Origin: DASTPP01 sp035762175
GTDB lineage: Bacteria > Myxococcota_A > Polyangia > Polyangiales > Polyangiaceae
NCBI GenBank assembly: GCA_035762175.1
Contig: DASTPP010000333.1
Span: 6,641-70,640, forward strand
Length of the DNA stretch: 64,000 bases
Direction: 5' to 3'
Numbering within the stretch: the stretch's first letter is position 1; every line of letters starts with the position of its first letter. The notes under the pieces are model-generated. The model did no database searches. It was not told the DNA's origin and was given only the letters and a program-made list of their open reading frames with translations. This document shows positions 1 to 9,097 of this stretch, in pieces. The position numbers and the translations under genes are program-made.

Positions 1-552
1 CGGATCGACCGAATAGTTGACGCGCGTGTCGCCCAAAAACCCCGCCTCGTTGCCGATGCACTGGTTGGCCTCGACCGAGATGCGCTCGGAGCGCTGCCGG
101 TACACCCCGAGGATGGTGAACTCGTGCGCCGAGAGCTCGGTGTCGCGGCGGTTGGCCGCCGACTCGAGCGCCGCCCGGCGCTCTTTGGCCGAACGGAGCG
201 TGACGTCGAGCTGCGACAACTTGTCGTTCAGGCAGAGGGTCTTGACCACGTCGCGCTCGGCGCGCGCCTGCTCAAGCATCTTGCGCACCATCGCCGCCGA
301 CGACTCGATGCGGTTGACCGTCTGGTCGCCCTGCTTGCGCATGTCTTCGGGCGACAGGCCCACCGGGCGCTGCAGCCCCAGCGACGTGTCGCGCCCCCCC
401 GCCCCCGGCGTCGCCCCGGCGCCCGGCGCCGGTGTCGCGGCAGCAGGTGCAGTCGGCGCCCCCTGCCCAGACTGTGCGAGCGCCACCCCGTACAGGGCCA
501 GGCCCACCGTCAAGACAGTCGTCGGGATCGCCAGTCGGGCGCGAAGACGCAT
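1..552 (-). CDS. Exported coiled-coil protein, 3' part missing (runs off left edge)
   Basis: The reading frame starts at an ATG at 552, behind a strong AGGAGG about ten bases upstream, and is open to the window edge, so at least 184 residues are visible. Residues 1-26 look like a signal peptide (arginine pair, hydrophobic core, ALA then Q). A Pro/Ala/Gly linker follows, then a charged helical region with likely coiled coil around residues 75-150 and two cysteines. From memory it resembles a small exported family found near gliding genes in myxobacteria. No enzymatic motif is visible. It is the last gene of the minus-strand operon seen here, 149 bases after the PglI gene. A structural periplasmic role is inference only. 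Confidence 0.75.
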   Translation of the reverse strand, partial: MRLRARLAIPTTVLTVGLALYGVALAQSGQGAPTAPAAATPAPGAGATPGAGGRDTSLGLQRPVGLSPEDMRKQGDQTVNRIESSAAMVRKMLEQARAERDVVKTLCLNDKLSQLDVTLRSAKERRAALESAANRRDTELSAHEFTILGVYRQRSERISVEANQCIGNEAGFLGDTRVNYSVDP

Positions 553-669
553 TCGAAAGACCCTCCTACAAGGGGCGGCCGAGACTCTAGTAACCGAGCC
601 TCAGCCTGTCAAAGCCCGCCCCACCCCGATCAGGGCTGGGACGAAGCACTCGGCTTCGATGCGCCCCCC

Positions 670-696
670 CTCGCTCGCGTTCATCGGCCGAGCGAG
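670..696 (-). terminator. Hairpin just after the PglI-like gene
   Basis: An 8-bp perfect stem (670-677 with 689-696, loop of 11) lies five bases past the TAA stop of the PglI-like gene. A second weaker hairpin (642-647 with 653-658) follows. There is no T-run, so it could be an attenuator or mRNA-stabilising structure rather than a true terminator. Confidence 0.35.
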
Positions 697-701
697 CGAA
701 C

Positions 702-2153
702 TTAGCGGCCCTTGTTCGAGTTCACGAAGTTGAAGGACCCGTTCACCTGGGCCGCCCCGCCCTCGGGCGGCTCGAAGTTCAACCCCTTCAAAACGCCTTG
801 AATGCAGCTCACCACCGACCCGCTGATGGTACCCGTGGGGGTGACGTTGGCGTTCGAGACCGCGCCGCTGCCGCCGACCGAGACGACGAACGAGACGCGG
901 CCCTCCATGTCGGGGTTCGAGTTCAGGCCGTTCTGGTAGCAAGCGCGGATGCGGCCGCGCGCCGCGGCCAGCACGCGATCGGCGTTGCTGATCTTGCCGA
1001 CGGCGACGCTGCCGCCGCCCGAGACGCTCGCCTTCGGGCCCTGGATCGCGCCCTGCTCACCGCTGCCCGAGGTGCCCTCGCCCTTGCCGCCCGAGCCGAC
1101 GCTCGCGAGGCCGCCGCCGCCCTTGCCCGGCGTCACCGGGCCGCCGCCGGGGCCCGACATGCGCAGGCCGCCCGGGCCCGAGGCCCCGACGCCCGCCGAC
1201 GAGTTGGCGAAGGTGTCGAGCGAGCCGGTCGGCACGTTGCCCTCGCGCAAGACGCCCTGGGTGGCCGAGCCGCTGTTGCTGAGCGCGCCGATCGTCGCCG
1301 CGTCCATCTGGTCGAGCTTCGAGAGCAGCGCCGCCCCCTCGGCCTTGGACATCGAGCCCTTGGCCGGCCCCCCGCCGCCGCCCGCCGACTTCGCCCCGCC
1401 GCCCCCGCCGCCCGCGGGCTTGGCCGCCGCCTGCTGGGTCGTGCCCGTCTCGCTCGTCTCGGTCGTCGTCGCGGTCTCGACCGGGGGCGGCGGCGGCAGC
1501 GCCTTGATGCGCTCGAGCAGCCCCGCCACGGCCTCGTCGTCGATCACCTTGTCGGCCCAGTCGGAGTAAAAGAAGCCGACGGCGCCGAAGTGCAGCAAAA
1601 ACGAGAAGGCGGCGATGACCGTCATCGACCAGTCGATGCGGTCGGCCCAGCCCGCCTTGACGCTCGCCGGCAGCTGCGGCTTCGGCATGACGGGCGGCGG
1701 CGCGACGAACTGGAAGAGAAAGGTCGTCTCGCCGACCGTGATCTTGCCGCGCGCGTCTTCGGTGAGCTTCACCTGGTAGGCGCCCTGCGGCGAGCGGCGC
1801 GCCTGGCCCTTCAGGGCGGCGAGGTCGGTCGGGCCCGTCTGCAGCGCCACGCGCCCGCCCATGCCGTCGAGAAAGTTCAGGTAGTACTCGCCGTTGATGA
1901 GCTCGAAGAGCCGGAAGCTCGCCGGCAGGTTCGGCCCGAGCACGACGAACAGGTTCTTCTCGGAGGGCCCGACGGTGACGTGCGTGCGCTGCTTGACGAC
2001 GCGCTCTTCGATCACCTTGCCCGACTGCACCAGCCCGATGCGCAGCACCTTCGGCCCGGTGGCCACGGTGACGGCGCGCATCACGGCCGTCATCTGCCCC
2101 GGCCGGCCCGAGGGGCCCGCACCCGGCTGGCCGCTTTGGTTGGGTTGGGTCAT
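702..2153 (-). CDS. pglI: PglI/GltG-like gliding motility protein (AgmX/PglI C-terminal domain)
   Basis: 483 residues. I chose the ATG at 2153 because GGAGGA sits just upstream; a TTG start eight codons earlier is unlikely. Residues about 20-150 form a beta-rich, FHA-like cytoplasmic region. A single membrane segment spans about 175-196, followed by a proline stretch, a long Gly/Ser/Ala-rich linker, and from about 385 the AgmX/PglI C-terminal domain with its paired cysteines (RACYQNGL and VVSCIQGVL). This is the TonB-like layout known for GltG/GltJ, which link the inner-membrane motor to the periplasm in Myxococcus gliding. It follows AglT- and AgmU-like genes as in Myxococcus. Assignment to PglI rather than AgmX is because no zinc-ribbon or GYF domain is seen at the N-terminus. 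Confidence 0.85.
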   Translation of the reverse strand: MTQPNQSGQPGAGPSGRPGQMTAVMRAVTVATGPKVLRIGLVQSGKVIEERVVKQRTHVTVGPSEKNLFVVLGPNLPASFRLFELINGEYYLNFLDGMGGRVALQTGPTDLAALKGQARRSPQGAYQVKLTEDARGKITVGETTFLFQFVAPPPVMPKPQLPASVKAGWADRIDWSMTVIAAFSFLLHFGAVGFFYSDWADKVIDDEAVAGLLERIKALPPPPPVETATTTETSETGTTQQAAAKPAGGGGGGAKSAGGGGGPAKGSMSKAEGAALLSKLDQMDAATIGALSNSGSATQGVLREGNVPTGSLDTFANSSAGVGASGPGGLRMSGPGGGPVTPGKGGGGLASVGSGGKGEGTSGSGEQGAIQGPKASVSGGGSVAVGKISNADRVLAAARGRIRACYQNGLNSNPDMEGRVSFVVSVGGSGAVSNANVTPTGTISGSVVSCIQGVLKGLNFEPPEGGAAQVNGSFNFVNSNKGR

Positions 2154-2234
2154 GGTATCTGGTCCTCCGCAGCACAAAAACCTTGGCGCGCGTTCGACGC
2201 CGCCGAAAGACGAAGGTTCCGCAAGACTAGCCTC

Positions 2235-2387
2235 TTCACTCCGGGCGATCCACAGGCAGAGACGGCCCCTTTCTGCCGCGGCTTCTTCACCCCGGGCGAC
2301 CCGTAGGCAGAGACGGCCCCTTTCTGCCGCGGCTCCTTCACCCCGGGCGACCCCTAGGCAGAGACGGCCCCTCTCTGCCGCGGCTTA
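2235..2387. repeat. Three tandem 51-bp repeats, each with a hairpin
   Basis: Units at 2235-2285, 2286-2336 and 2337-2387 are nearly identical. Each holds a short inverted repeat (GGCAGA with TCTGCC around a GC-rich loop). The third copy has a perfect 8-bp stem, while in the others one base pair is a mismatch or wobble. The array sits between the 182-residue membrane gene and pglI and contains the stop codon of the former. Its unit length is a multiple of three, so a frame stays open through it. Confidence 0.9.
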
Positions 2388-2886
2388 GGGCCGCGTCGAC
2401 CCAACGGTCGAGGGCGAGGCGCGCGTCACGGGCGGCGCGCTCGGACGCGCGCTCGGCCGCGGCGAGCGTCAGGGCGATGCCCGCCCCGAGCGCGAGCGCG
2501 TCGAACAGCTCGACGCTCGGCCCGCGCCGCAGCCCGAGCGAGGCGGCGGCCGCGAAGGCCGTCACGAAGAGGCAGGCCCGCAGGCTCGCCCCGCCCGCCC
2601 CTTGGCCCCAGGCGAGCTCACCTTCGACCTCATGTAGGGCCTCGTTGCAGACCCCGACCAACGCCTCGCCCCTCGCCTCGACGAGCTCACGGGCGAGGCG
2701 GCCGAGCACCCCGTCGCGCGCGGGCTCGAGCCTCTCAGCGAGCTCGTCGAGGCCGCCGGGCCCCGCGCGGCGCAGCCACGCCGCGAGCGGCGCGGGGTCG
2801 GTCGGCAGGGCCGAGAGCACGCGACGCAGCCGCAAAACGGCGCGCAGCACGAGCAACGCGCCGACGGCGAGCACACAGAGGGCCAC
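2338..2886 (-). CDS. Small membrane protein of unknown function
   Basis: 182 residues from a GTG at 2886, with GAAGG upstream. One hydrophobic segment lies at residues 2-18, a helical charged region follows, and two more hydrophobic segments lie at about 104-119 and 126-145. This layout (one segment, cytoplasmic helix, two segments) resembles TolQ/ExbB/MotA-type motor proteins, but I see no convincing conserved motif, so this is only a topological hint. The gene lies inside the gliding operon, 36 bases after the preceding gene. Its stop is inside the 51-bp repeat array, so its last residues may be repeat-derived. Confidence 0.6.
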   Translation of the reverse strand: MALCVLAVGALLVLRAVLRLRRVLSALPTDPAPLAAWLRRAGPGGLDELAERLEPARDGVLGRLARELVEARGEALVGVCNEALHEVEGELAWGQGAGGASLRACLFVTAFAAAASLGLRRGPSVELFDALALGAGIALTLAAAERASERAARDARLALDRWVDAALSRGREGPSLPRGRPG

Positions 2887-2922
2887 GCGCGGCCTGCCTT
2901 CGCGAGGGCGCCCGACCCGGCC

Positions 2923-3198
2923 TCAGAAGGGGTCGCGGTAGAGGGCCTGCTCGACCTGATCGAGGAAGGGCTGGCGCAGCTCGGTGAGCGAGAGCTTGGG
3001 CGCCAGGCGGCTGATGTCGACGGCCGCGACGGGCTTCTGCACGCGGCCCGTGATGGTGATCTCGTTCAGCTCGATGACGTTCGCCCGGCGGCGCCCCCCG
3101 CCGGCGGGCGGCTGGCCGGTCTGCTGGGCGGCGCCGGGCGAGGCGACGAGCAAGAACGCCGAGGCGGCGAAGGTGGCGAGGAGGGGTCGCAGGATCAT
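2923..3198 (-). CDS. Small exported protein of the gliding operon
   Basis: 91 residues from the ATG at 3198, which places a good signal peptide (residues 1-25, ending near GAAQ) at the N-terminus. A longer frame starts at 3369 and overlaps the AglT stop as ATGA, but its extra 57 residues have no protein-like character. The mature part contains a conserved-looking core (IELNEITITGRVQKP, then SLTELRQPFLDQ and a final YRDPF). By its place between AglT- and PglI-like genes it may correspond to GltF of Myxococcus; that is inference from order only. Confidence 0.65.
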   Translation of the reverse strand: MILRPLLATFAASAFLLVASPGAAQQTGQPPAGGGRRRANVIELNEITITGRVQKPVAAVDISRLAPKLSLTELRQPFLDQVEQALYRDPF

Positions 3199-3365
3199 GG
3201 CGTGCTTCGGGGGTGCGGGGTGGGGTGCCGCCCTCGTCCAAGACGGGCGACGAGCGGGGCCGGTCTCGATCATGTTTCGAAGCGCGCCCGCGCCCCCGCT
3301 CGGCGAAGGCGCCGTGACGCCCCCGGGTCGGGGCGCGGCGTCGCGGGCGGAGGCAAGGGCGGGGT

Positions 3366-4793
3366 TCATTTTTGCTTCGGGGCCGCGGCCGAGCCGGCCG
3401 GAGCGGCGGCCGCGGCGGGCGCGGCACCCGGACGGGCCGAGCCGGCGGCGGGCGCGGCGGGCGCGGCGTCGGGCGGCGGGGCCCCCGAGCCCGCGGGGGC
3501 GCCCGAGCCCGCGGGGGCGCCCGAGCCGGCGCCGGCCGGCTGCGAGCCGGCGTTCAGCTCGCCCTGCTTGGCCTTGGCGCGCAAGAGCAGCTGGTCGGAG
3601 TCGTCGCTCGAGCCGGGCTGGGGCTTGCCGCGCAGCTGCTGGTAGCGCTCGAAGGCGGCGATGGCGGCCGAGATCTGCTGCTTTTGGTCCATGCCCGGCA
3701 TGGAGGGCGAGAACAGGTAGAGCAGGCCGAGGCTGTACTGCGCCTGCGGCAGGCTCGCGTCGCGGGTCGTGACGTAGTCGAACTCGCGCTTGGCGTCGGC
3801 CGAGCGGCCGAGCAGGCGGTAGGCGTCGCCGAGGTTCAGGTGGGCGAGCAGGTGGTTAGGGTCGTAGCGCAGCGCGGCCTCGAGGTGGGGCAGCGCCTCT
3901 TGGGCGTTGCCCGACTCGAGCAGGTAGGCGGCGAGCTGCACGCGCGCGTCGGCGAGGTCGGGCCGCAGCGCGACCGCCTTCTGGAACTCGTCGATGGCGG
4001 GGGCGCGGCGCCCGAGCTCTTTCAAAATGACGGCCCGCAAGAGGTGCGCCTCGGCGTTGTCTTTGTCGCGCGGGGGGTTGTTCTGCCCCTCGCCGTCGAG
4101 AATGGCCTTGAGCGCGTAGAGCGAGAGGTCGAGCCGGCGGTTGCGGTAGTGGTCGCGCGCGAGCGTGACCATGGCGGGGCGGCAGTCGGGGTTGATCTTG
4201 AGGGCGTCCTGGGCGAGCTGCTGGGCGGTGCCGGTGTCGCGCTTGATCGACTTGACCTCGGCGAGCGCGGCGAGCACGAGCGCGGCGCGCGGCATGCGGG
4301 CCTTCTTGTCGGTGAGGTAGTCGTCGGCCTCGGTGACGTTGCCCCGCCGCGCGAGCAAGAGGCCGTAGGCGGCGATGGCGGGCTCGTAGTTGGGCGAGAC
4401 GGTGCTCGCCTGGCGGTACGAGGTGAGCGCGGCGTCGAGCTCGCCGGTGCGCTCTTGCACGGTGCCGAGCGAGTGGAAGGCCTGGTAGGCCTGCGGGTCG
4501 GCGGCGGTCGCGTCGCGGAAGGCCTTCTTCGCGCCGGCGACGTCGCCCGAGCGCCAGAGCTCGAGCCCGCGGCGGTAGTGGCCGAGGGCCGAGGCGTTCA
4601 TCTTCGCCTCCTCGCCCGAGCCGTCGACGGGGCCCGCGTTGACGACGCCCCCGCCGCCGGCGCCGCCGGCGCCGCCGAGGCCGCCCTTGGCCATGTCGGG
4701 GGCGGAGGCGTCTTTCTTCGGGCCGCACGAGGCGCCCGCGAGGGCGGCGGCGAGCGCGAAGGCGGCGGCGGCGAGGGCGCGCCGGGCGCTCAT
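3366..4793 (-). CDS. aglT: AglT/GltE-like TPR protein
   Basis: 475 residues. The start ATG at 4793 overlaps the stop of the AgmU-like gene by four bases (ATGA), so the two are translationally coupled. Residues 1-22 are hydrophobic and Cys23 follows LAGAS, a lipoprotein-like though not canonical lipobox. About nine TPR units run from residue 75 to 400 (for example the segment with ALRYDPNHLLAHLNLGDAY). The end is a Gly/Ala/Pro tail with three GAPAGS repeats. AglT/GltE is a TPR component of the periplasmic/outer-membrane gliding complex in Myxococcus, and length and neighbours fit it. Confidence 0.85.
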   Translation of the reverse strand: MSARRALAAAAFALAAALAGASCGPKKDASAPDMAKGGLGGAGGAGGGGVVNAGPVDGSGEEAKMNASALGHYRRGLELWRSGDVAGAKKAFRDATAADPQAYQAFHSLGTVQERTGELDAALTSYRQASTVSPNYEPAIAAYGLLLARRGNVTEADDYLTDKKARMPRAALVLAALAEVKSIKRDTGTAQQLAQDALKINPDCRPAMVTLARDHYRNRRLDLSLYALKAILDGEGQNNPPRDKDNAEAHLLRAVILKELGRRAPAIDEFQKAVALRPDLADARVQLAAYLLESGNAQEALPHLEAALRYDPNHLLAHLNLGDAYRLLGRSADAKREFDYVTTRDASLPQAQYSLGLLYLFSPSMPGMDQKQQISAAIAAFERYQQLRGKPQPGSSDDSDQLLLRAKAKQGELNAGSQPAGAGSGAPAGSGAPAGSGAPPPDAAPAAPAAGSARPGAAPAAAAAPAGSAAAPKQK

Positions 4794-7700
4794 CGCACCA
4801 CCGCGGGGGCGGGGCCCGGCAGCGCGGGCACCGGGGGCTCGACGACCATGCCGGGGCGGGTCTTCTGGAACATGCCGTCCTCGTAGGTGAAGCCCTCGAC
4901 GCCGGCGCTGTACTGGCGCATCTTGGCGTCGCCGAGCACGTCGGTGAAGAAGGCGAGGCGCTGCAGCGCGCGGTTGACCGCGGCCGAGCGCACGCGGTAG
5001 CGGCGGGCGATGGTGACGGCCTGCACGTAGCGCTGCACCATGATCGTGTCGGCGGTCTGCAGCTCTTGGTCGCGCTTCTGGCGCCAGAGCTGGGTGCGCT
5101 GGTCGCGCCGCTCGGCGGCCTTGTCGGCGAGCTCGTCGTTGCCGCTGTTCTCGAGCTTCTTCAAGATGGCGTCTTCTTGCGGCGTGAAGAGCTTGAGGGC
5201 GGGCTCGCGGGTGTTGAAGAGGCCGGTGCGCAGCGAGTCGTAGAGCGAGCCCTGGCGCGCGACGGCGGCGGTGACGTACTCGACCGAGCCGTAGGTGTTG
5301 ACGTCGGCGATGCGCTTGAGCCGGTCGTGGTACTTCTGCGCGTCCTTGGCGTCGTCGTTGTACTTCTTGGTGACCACGACGACCGTGCCCGCGTAGCGGT
5401 GGTGGCCGGTGTCGTAGTCGAAGTTCTTGCGGATGTCGGCGTCGGCGAGGGTGAAGTCGGCCTCGGCCGCCATCTCGCCCTCGGGCGAGCCGAGCGCCGA
5501 GCTCTTGCCGTCCTTCGGCGGGGCGACGGCCCGGTAGCGGTCGAAGGCCTTGACGGTGTTGCCCCACCAGTCGTCGGCCGTGCGGTCGTTGGCCGCGCGC
5601 TTCATGCGCGCGACGTGGTAGGCGGCGTTGACGTTGTAGCGGGCGGCGGCCGGGTTGTTCTTGTTCGCGTCGTAGTACTGCGTGAGCGAGTTGGTCGCGC
5701 GCTGGCGGGCGGCGCGGTTCTGGTCGGCGTCCGAGCCGCGCTCGTCCCAGGTCTTGAGGTCGGCGCTGGCGACGACGTAGTCGGCCTCGGCCTTCTCGTC
5801 GGGGGTCGGCTTGAGCGCGAGCAGGCGCGCGCGCGAGGCGGTCATCTTCTCTTTGTCGCCGAGGTTCGAGTAGAGCACGAGGGCGTTGCGCGCCGCCTCT
5901 TTGCGGGGCTGGGCGTCGAAGCGCTCGATGCTCGCGATCTTGTCGTTCGTCTCGGCGGCGGCGCGGTAGTTGAAGAAGAGCACGTACGACTGGGCGAGCG
6001 CGTTGTAGGCGGTGTTGAGGTTCTCGACGCGCTTCTTGTACTCGGCCGGGTTCGCCTTCGGGCCCTTCTGCAGGTCGGCGAGCAACTTTTCGTCGCCGTA
6101 CTTGTCGATGAAGAGGCGGTACATCGAGATGGCCTTGTCGTACTCGCCGACCTGCTTGTAGGCGTAGGCGCCGTTGATGGCGGCCTCGGGCGCCTCGTTG
6201 CGGTCGGGCGCGGCCTGCAGGGCCTGCTCGTAGAGCGCGGCGGCGAGGCGCCACTGCTTGGCGCGCTCGGGGCCGTCGGGCATCTGCTGCGCGCGCTCGA
6301 AGGCGGCGGCGGCGTCTTTGTACGCGCCGCTCTTGATCGTGTTGTTGGCGATGCTGGTGGCGACCGCGCACTCGGCCTCGGTCGTGCAGCACTGGGTCTG
6401 GGGGTTGGTCTCGGCCTTGGCGAGCTCGGTGGCGCGCCGGGTGTCGCCCGTCATCTCGGCCTGGATGTTGGCCATCTTCTGCAGCTTCTCCCACGCGAGG
6501 TAGCCGTACTTCGACTGGCGGCACTGGTCGCGGTAGATGGGCTCGAAGCGGCGCGTGGCCTCGTCGAACTGGCCGTAGAAGAAGAAGAGCTGCGCGGCCT
6601 GGAAGCGGAAGAGCTGGCCGTTCTGCGAGGGGTCGTTCTGGGGGGGCACCCGGGCGACGTACTCGTCGCGCGCGGCGACCGCGGCGCCGATCGGCGGCGG
6701 CAGCGGCTGCGTGTCGACGCGCAGGTTCTTGCCCTCGCCCGAGGTGCGCACCTCGGTGCGCTCCTCGAGGCCCTCGCGGCCGCCGGACGACTTGAAGAGG
6801 TTGTACTGCTCTTGCACGTAGGTGTCGGCGAGCGAGACGACGTACTGGGCGGCGGGCTCGAGGAACCGATCGTCTTCGTTCGAGTCGCGCACCTCGACGG
6901 CCGAGGCCCGGGCGCGCGCGTACTGCTCGGGCGGCACGCGCTGCGAGAGCGAGACCTGCAGCACGGTCTGCCAGTAGCGCGCGTCGGCGAGCCAGAAGCG
7001 CGACTCGTAGGCGTCGGTCGAGTTCTCGTCCTGGCGGAGGTAGCCCTCCCAGCCGCTCTCGGCGAGCTTGTACTCGACGACGGCCTTGTCGAGCAGGCGC
7101 CGCTTCTCGGCGTCGACGGTGGTCTGGTTGGCCTCGGCGACGAAGGCGCGGGCGTTGTTCGTGTGCTCGACGGCCGCCTGCCGCAGGCCCCCCCGCACGA
7201 GCCGCTCGGCCGTCTGGATCGCCTCGGGGTCGTCGCGGTTGGCGTCGACCCAGGGCGTGTTGCCGACGTACTGCGCGAGCTTGGTGCGCGCGTCGAGCGC
7301 CTTGGCGGCGTACAGGTCGCGCTCGGGCGAGCCCTCTTTGGCGAAGCGCGCCCGCTCGTCGTACAGGTTCGCGATCTCGTTCTGGATGACCGGCGCGTCG
7401 CGGTGCATCGGGTACTTCTGCAGGACCAGCTCGAGCGTCGCGGTCGCGTTGGCGAGCTGGTTAATTTCGCGGTACTCGCGCGCGAGCGCCCGGTAGATCT
7501 CGATCGTCCACTTCTTGTCTTGGGGGATGAGCTTCGGGTCCTGCGCCCGGTCGAGCGCGACGCGCATCTTCTGCTCGGCGACGGCGGGGTTCGGCTCGGT
7601 GTCGAGCACGTCGACGCGCGCGATGTACGGCTCGTCTTCGCCGGGCCCGACGAAGTCGACGTAGGTGAGCGAGCCGGCGATGTAGTCGTAGGCCTCTTTT

Positions 7701-9097
7701 CGAAAGTCGGCGCCCGGGTCGCCGGTGGCCGCCTCGCGCTCGTCGGTGTAGTGCAAGAGCTCGACGAACTGCCTGACGGCGGCCTCGTAGCGCTGCTGCT
7801 TGAAGTACGTCCAGGCGAGCTTGTACATCGCGACGCCGTAGACGACGCTCTTGGACCGGTTCTGCACCGACTTCATCGACAGGCGGTAGGCCGAGACCGC
7901 CCGGTTGTAGTTGAAGGGGCCGCCCTTGGTGTCGAGCTGCTCGAAGTGGTAGTCGCCGATGAGCCACCAGACCTCGGCGAGGTAGCGCGGCTCGCGCCCC
8001 GGCTCGACCTTCTGGGCGATGGCCTCGCACTCGTCGGTGTAGATGGGCACGTACGAGAGCTCTTCGCCCGCGTTGATCGGCTCGGCCTCGCCCGCGCGCG
8101 TCTTTCGGCCCTTCGGCGGGGCGGCCTTCGCCCGCTTGCCGATGGGGGTCTGGTGCATGTTCGACCAGGCCTCCCAGTACTTCTCGTCGTGGTCTTGGGG
8201 CTTGCGGACGATGAGGTCTTTGTCGGGGTCGGCCGGGTCGGTCGGCACCGGGTAGGGGTACTTGTTGGAACAGACGAGCGAGCGCCAGACCTGCTGCGCC
8301 TCGGCGGAGCGGTCGGAGTCGTTGAGCGTGTGGCCGAGGTAGTAGAAGATGGCGGCGCGCTCGCGGTACTTGGGGAACTCGCGGATGAGCCGCTTGTAGA
8401 GCGCGATGGCGGGCTTGAGCTGCGCGACGATCTGCTCGGGGGGGCTGTCGGTGCGCGCGCGCTCTTCGTAGAGCGCGGCGAGGCGGAACATCGCGTCGGG
8501 CGTGTGCTCGGGGTGCGTGTTCGGGCCGCTGTAGCGGGCGATGAACTCTTCGAGGCGGCGGATCGCCTCTTCGCGGGCGCGCCGGAGCTCGGCGCGCTCG
8601 ATGCCGATCTCGCGATCGAGGCCGTTCAGGATGCGGCGCCGGCGCTCTTCGTAGTGGTGCTTGACGATCGTGGTGACGGCGTCGCGGAAGTCGCGCGCGT
8701 CGCGCTCGTAGTCGGCCACCTCGCGGCGGTAGCGCTCGAGCGACTGGATCTGCGCGGGCGTCGGCGGCGGCGGCGGCGGGGCGGCGCGGCGGACGACGGG
8801 GGCGGCGCCGGTCGAGGCGGTGGTGGGGAAGGGCGAGGTGACGACGGGCGCCGGGCCGGAGGAGGCGGGGCGGGCGCTCGCCGAGCCGCCGGGCGCGGCG
8901 CCCGCGGCGGGGGCGGCGCCGGCGCCGCGGGCGGCCGAGGCGGCCGGGGGGGCGGCGGGGCCGCGCGCGGGCTGCGAGGCGGCCTCGAGGGCGAAGGCGG
9001 CGACGAGCGCGAAGGCGAGCGCCGCGACCGCGGCGCGGCCCCGGCCCGACGGGCGGCCGGAGCGGGGGGCGCCGCGGGGGCGCGAGACGCGGGGCAT
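4790..9097 (-). CDS. agmU: AgmU/GltD-like large periplasmic TPR protein
   Basis: 1435 residues from the ATG at 9097, with AGGAG just upstream. The N-terminus has twin basic patches and a hydrophobic stretch (about 22-40) ending in EAAS, a signal peptide. A Pro/Ala linker follows, then a coiled coil (about 120-180), then TPR/helical repeats over most of the protein (recognisable units such as MFRLAALYEERAR and AINGAYAYKQVGEYDKAISM). This matches AgmU/GltD, a periplasmic protein of the Myxococcus gliding machinery, though it is probably longer than that homologue. It is coupled by ATGA to the AglT-like gene. The upstream TPR frame runs 472 bases into it, see that entry. Confidence 0.85.
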   Translation of the reverse strand: MPRVSRPRGAPRSGRPSGRGRAAVAALAFALVAAFALEAASQPARGPAAPPAASAARGAGAAPAAGAAPGGSASARPASSGPAPVVTSPFPTTASTGAAPVVRRAAPPPPPPTPAQIQSLERYRREVADYERDARDFRDAVTTIVKHHYEERRRRILNGLDREIGIERAELRRAREEAIRRLEEFIARYSGPNTHPEHTPDAMFRLAALYEERARTDSPPEQIVAQLKPAIALYKRLIREFPKYRERAAIFYYLGHTLNDSDRSAEAQQVWRSLVCSNKYPYPVPTDPADPDKDLIVRKPQDHDEKYWEAWSNMHQTPIGKRAKAAPPKGRKTRAGEAEPINAGEELSYVPIYTDECEAIAQKVEPGREPRYLAEVWWLIGDYHFEQLDTKGGPFNYNRAVSAYRLSMKSVQNRSKSVVYGVAMYKLAWTYFKQQRYEAAVRQFVELLHYTDEREAATGDPGADFRKEAYDYIAGSLTYVDFVGPGEDEPYIARVDVLDTEPNPAVAEQKMRVALDRAQDPKLIPQDKKWTIEIYRALAREYREINQLANATATLELVLQKYPMHRDAPVIQNEIANLYDERARFAKEGSPERDLYAAKALDARTKLAQYVGNTPWVDANRDDPEAIQTAERLVRGGLRQAAVEHTNNARAFVAEANQTTVDAEKRRLLDKAVVEYKLAESGWEGYLRQDENSTDAYESRFWLADARYWQTVLQVSLSQRVPPEQYARARASAVEVRDSNEDDRFLEPAAQYVVSLADTYVQEQYNLFKSSGGREGLEERTEVRTSGEGKNLRVDTQPLPPPIGAAVAARDEYVARVPPQNDPSQNGQLFRFQAAQLFFFYGQFDEATRRFEPIYRDQCRQSKYGYLAWEKLQKMANIQAEMTGDTRRATELAKAETNPQTQCCTTEAECAVATSIANNTIKSGAYKDAAAAFERAQQMPDGPERAKQWRLAAALYEQALQAAPDRNEAPEAAINGAYAYKQVGEYDKAISMYRLFIDKYGDEKLLADLQKGPKANPAEYKKRVENLNTAYNALAQSYVLFFNYRAAAETNDKIASIERFDAQPRKEAARNALVLYSNLGDKEKMTASRARLLALKPTPDEKAEADYVVASADLKTWDERGSDADQNRAARQRATNSLTQYYDANKNNPAAARYNVNAAYHVARMKRAANDRTADDWWGNTVKAFDRYRAVAPPKDGKSSALGSPEGEMAAEADFTLADADIRKNFDYDTGHHRYAGTVVVVTKKYNDDAKDAQKYHDRLKRIADVNTYGSVEYVTAAVARQGSLYDSLRTGLFNTREPALKLFTPQEDAILKKLENSGNDELADKAAERRDQRTQLWRQKRDQELQTADTIMVQRYVQAVTIARRYRVRSAAVNRALQRLAFFTDVLGDAKMRQYSAGVEGFTYEDGMFQKTRPGMVVEPPVPALPGPAPAVVR

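Noticed and set aside
17..733. Two plus-strand frames at the left edge
   Set aside because: They are opposite a minus-strand gene with a good ribosome-binding site and signal peptide, and have no protein-like features.
2923..3369. A 148-residue version of the small exported protein starting at the ATGA overlap with aglT
   Set aside because: The extra N-terminal part is low-complexity and would bury the clear signal peptide that begins at 3198.
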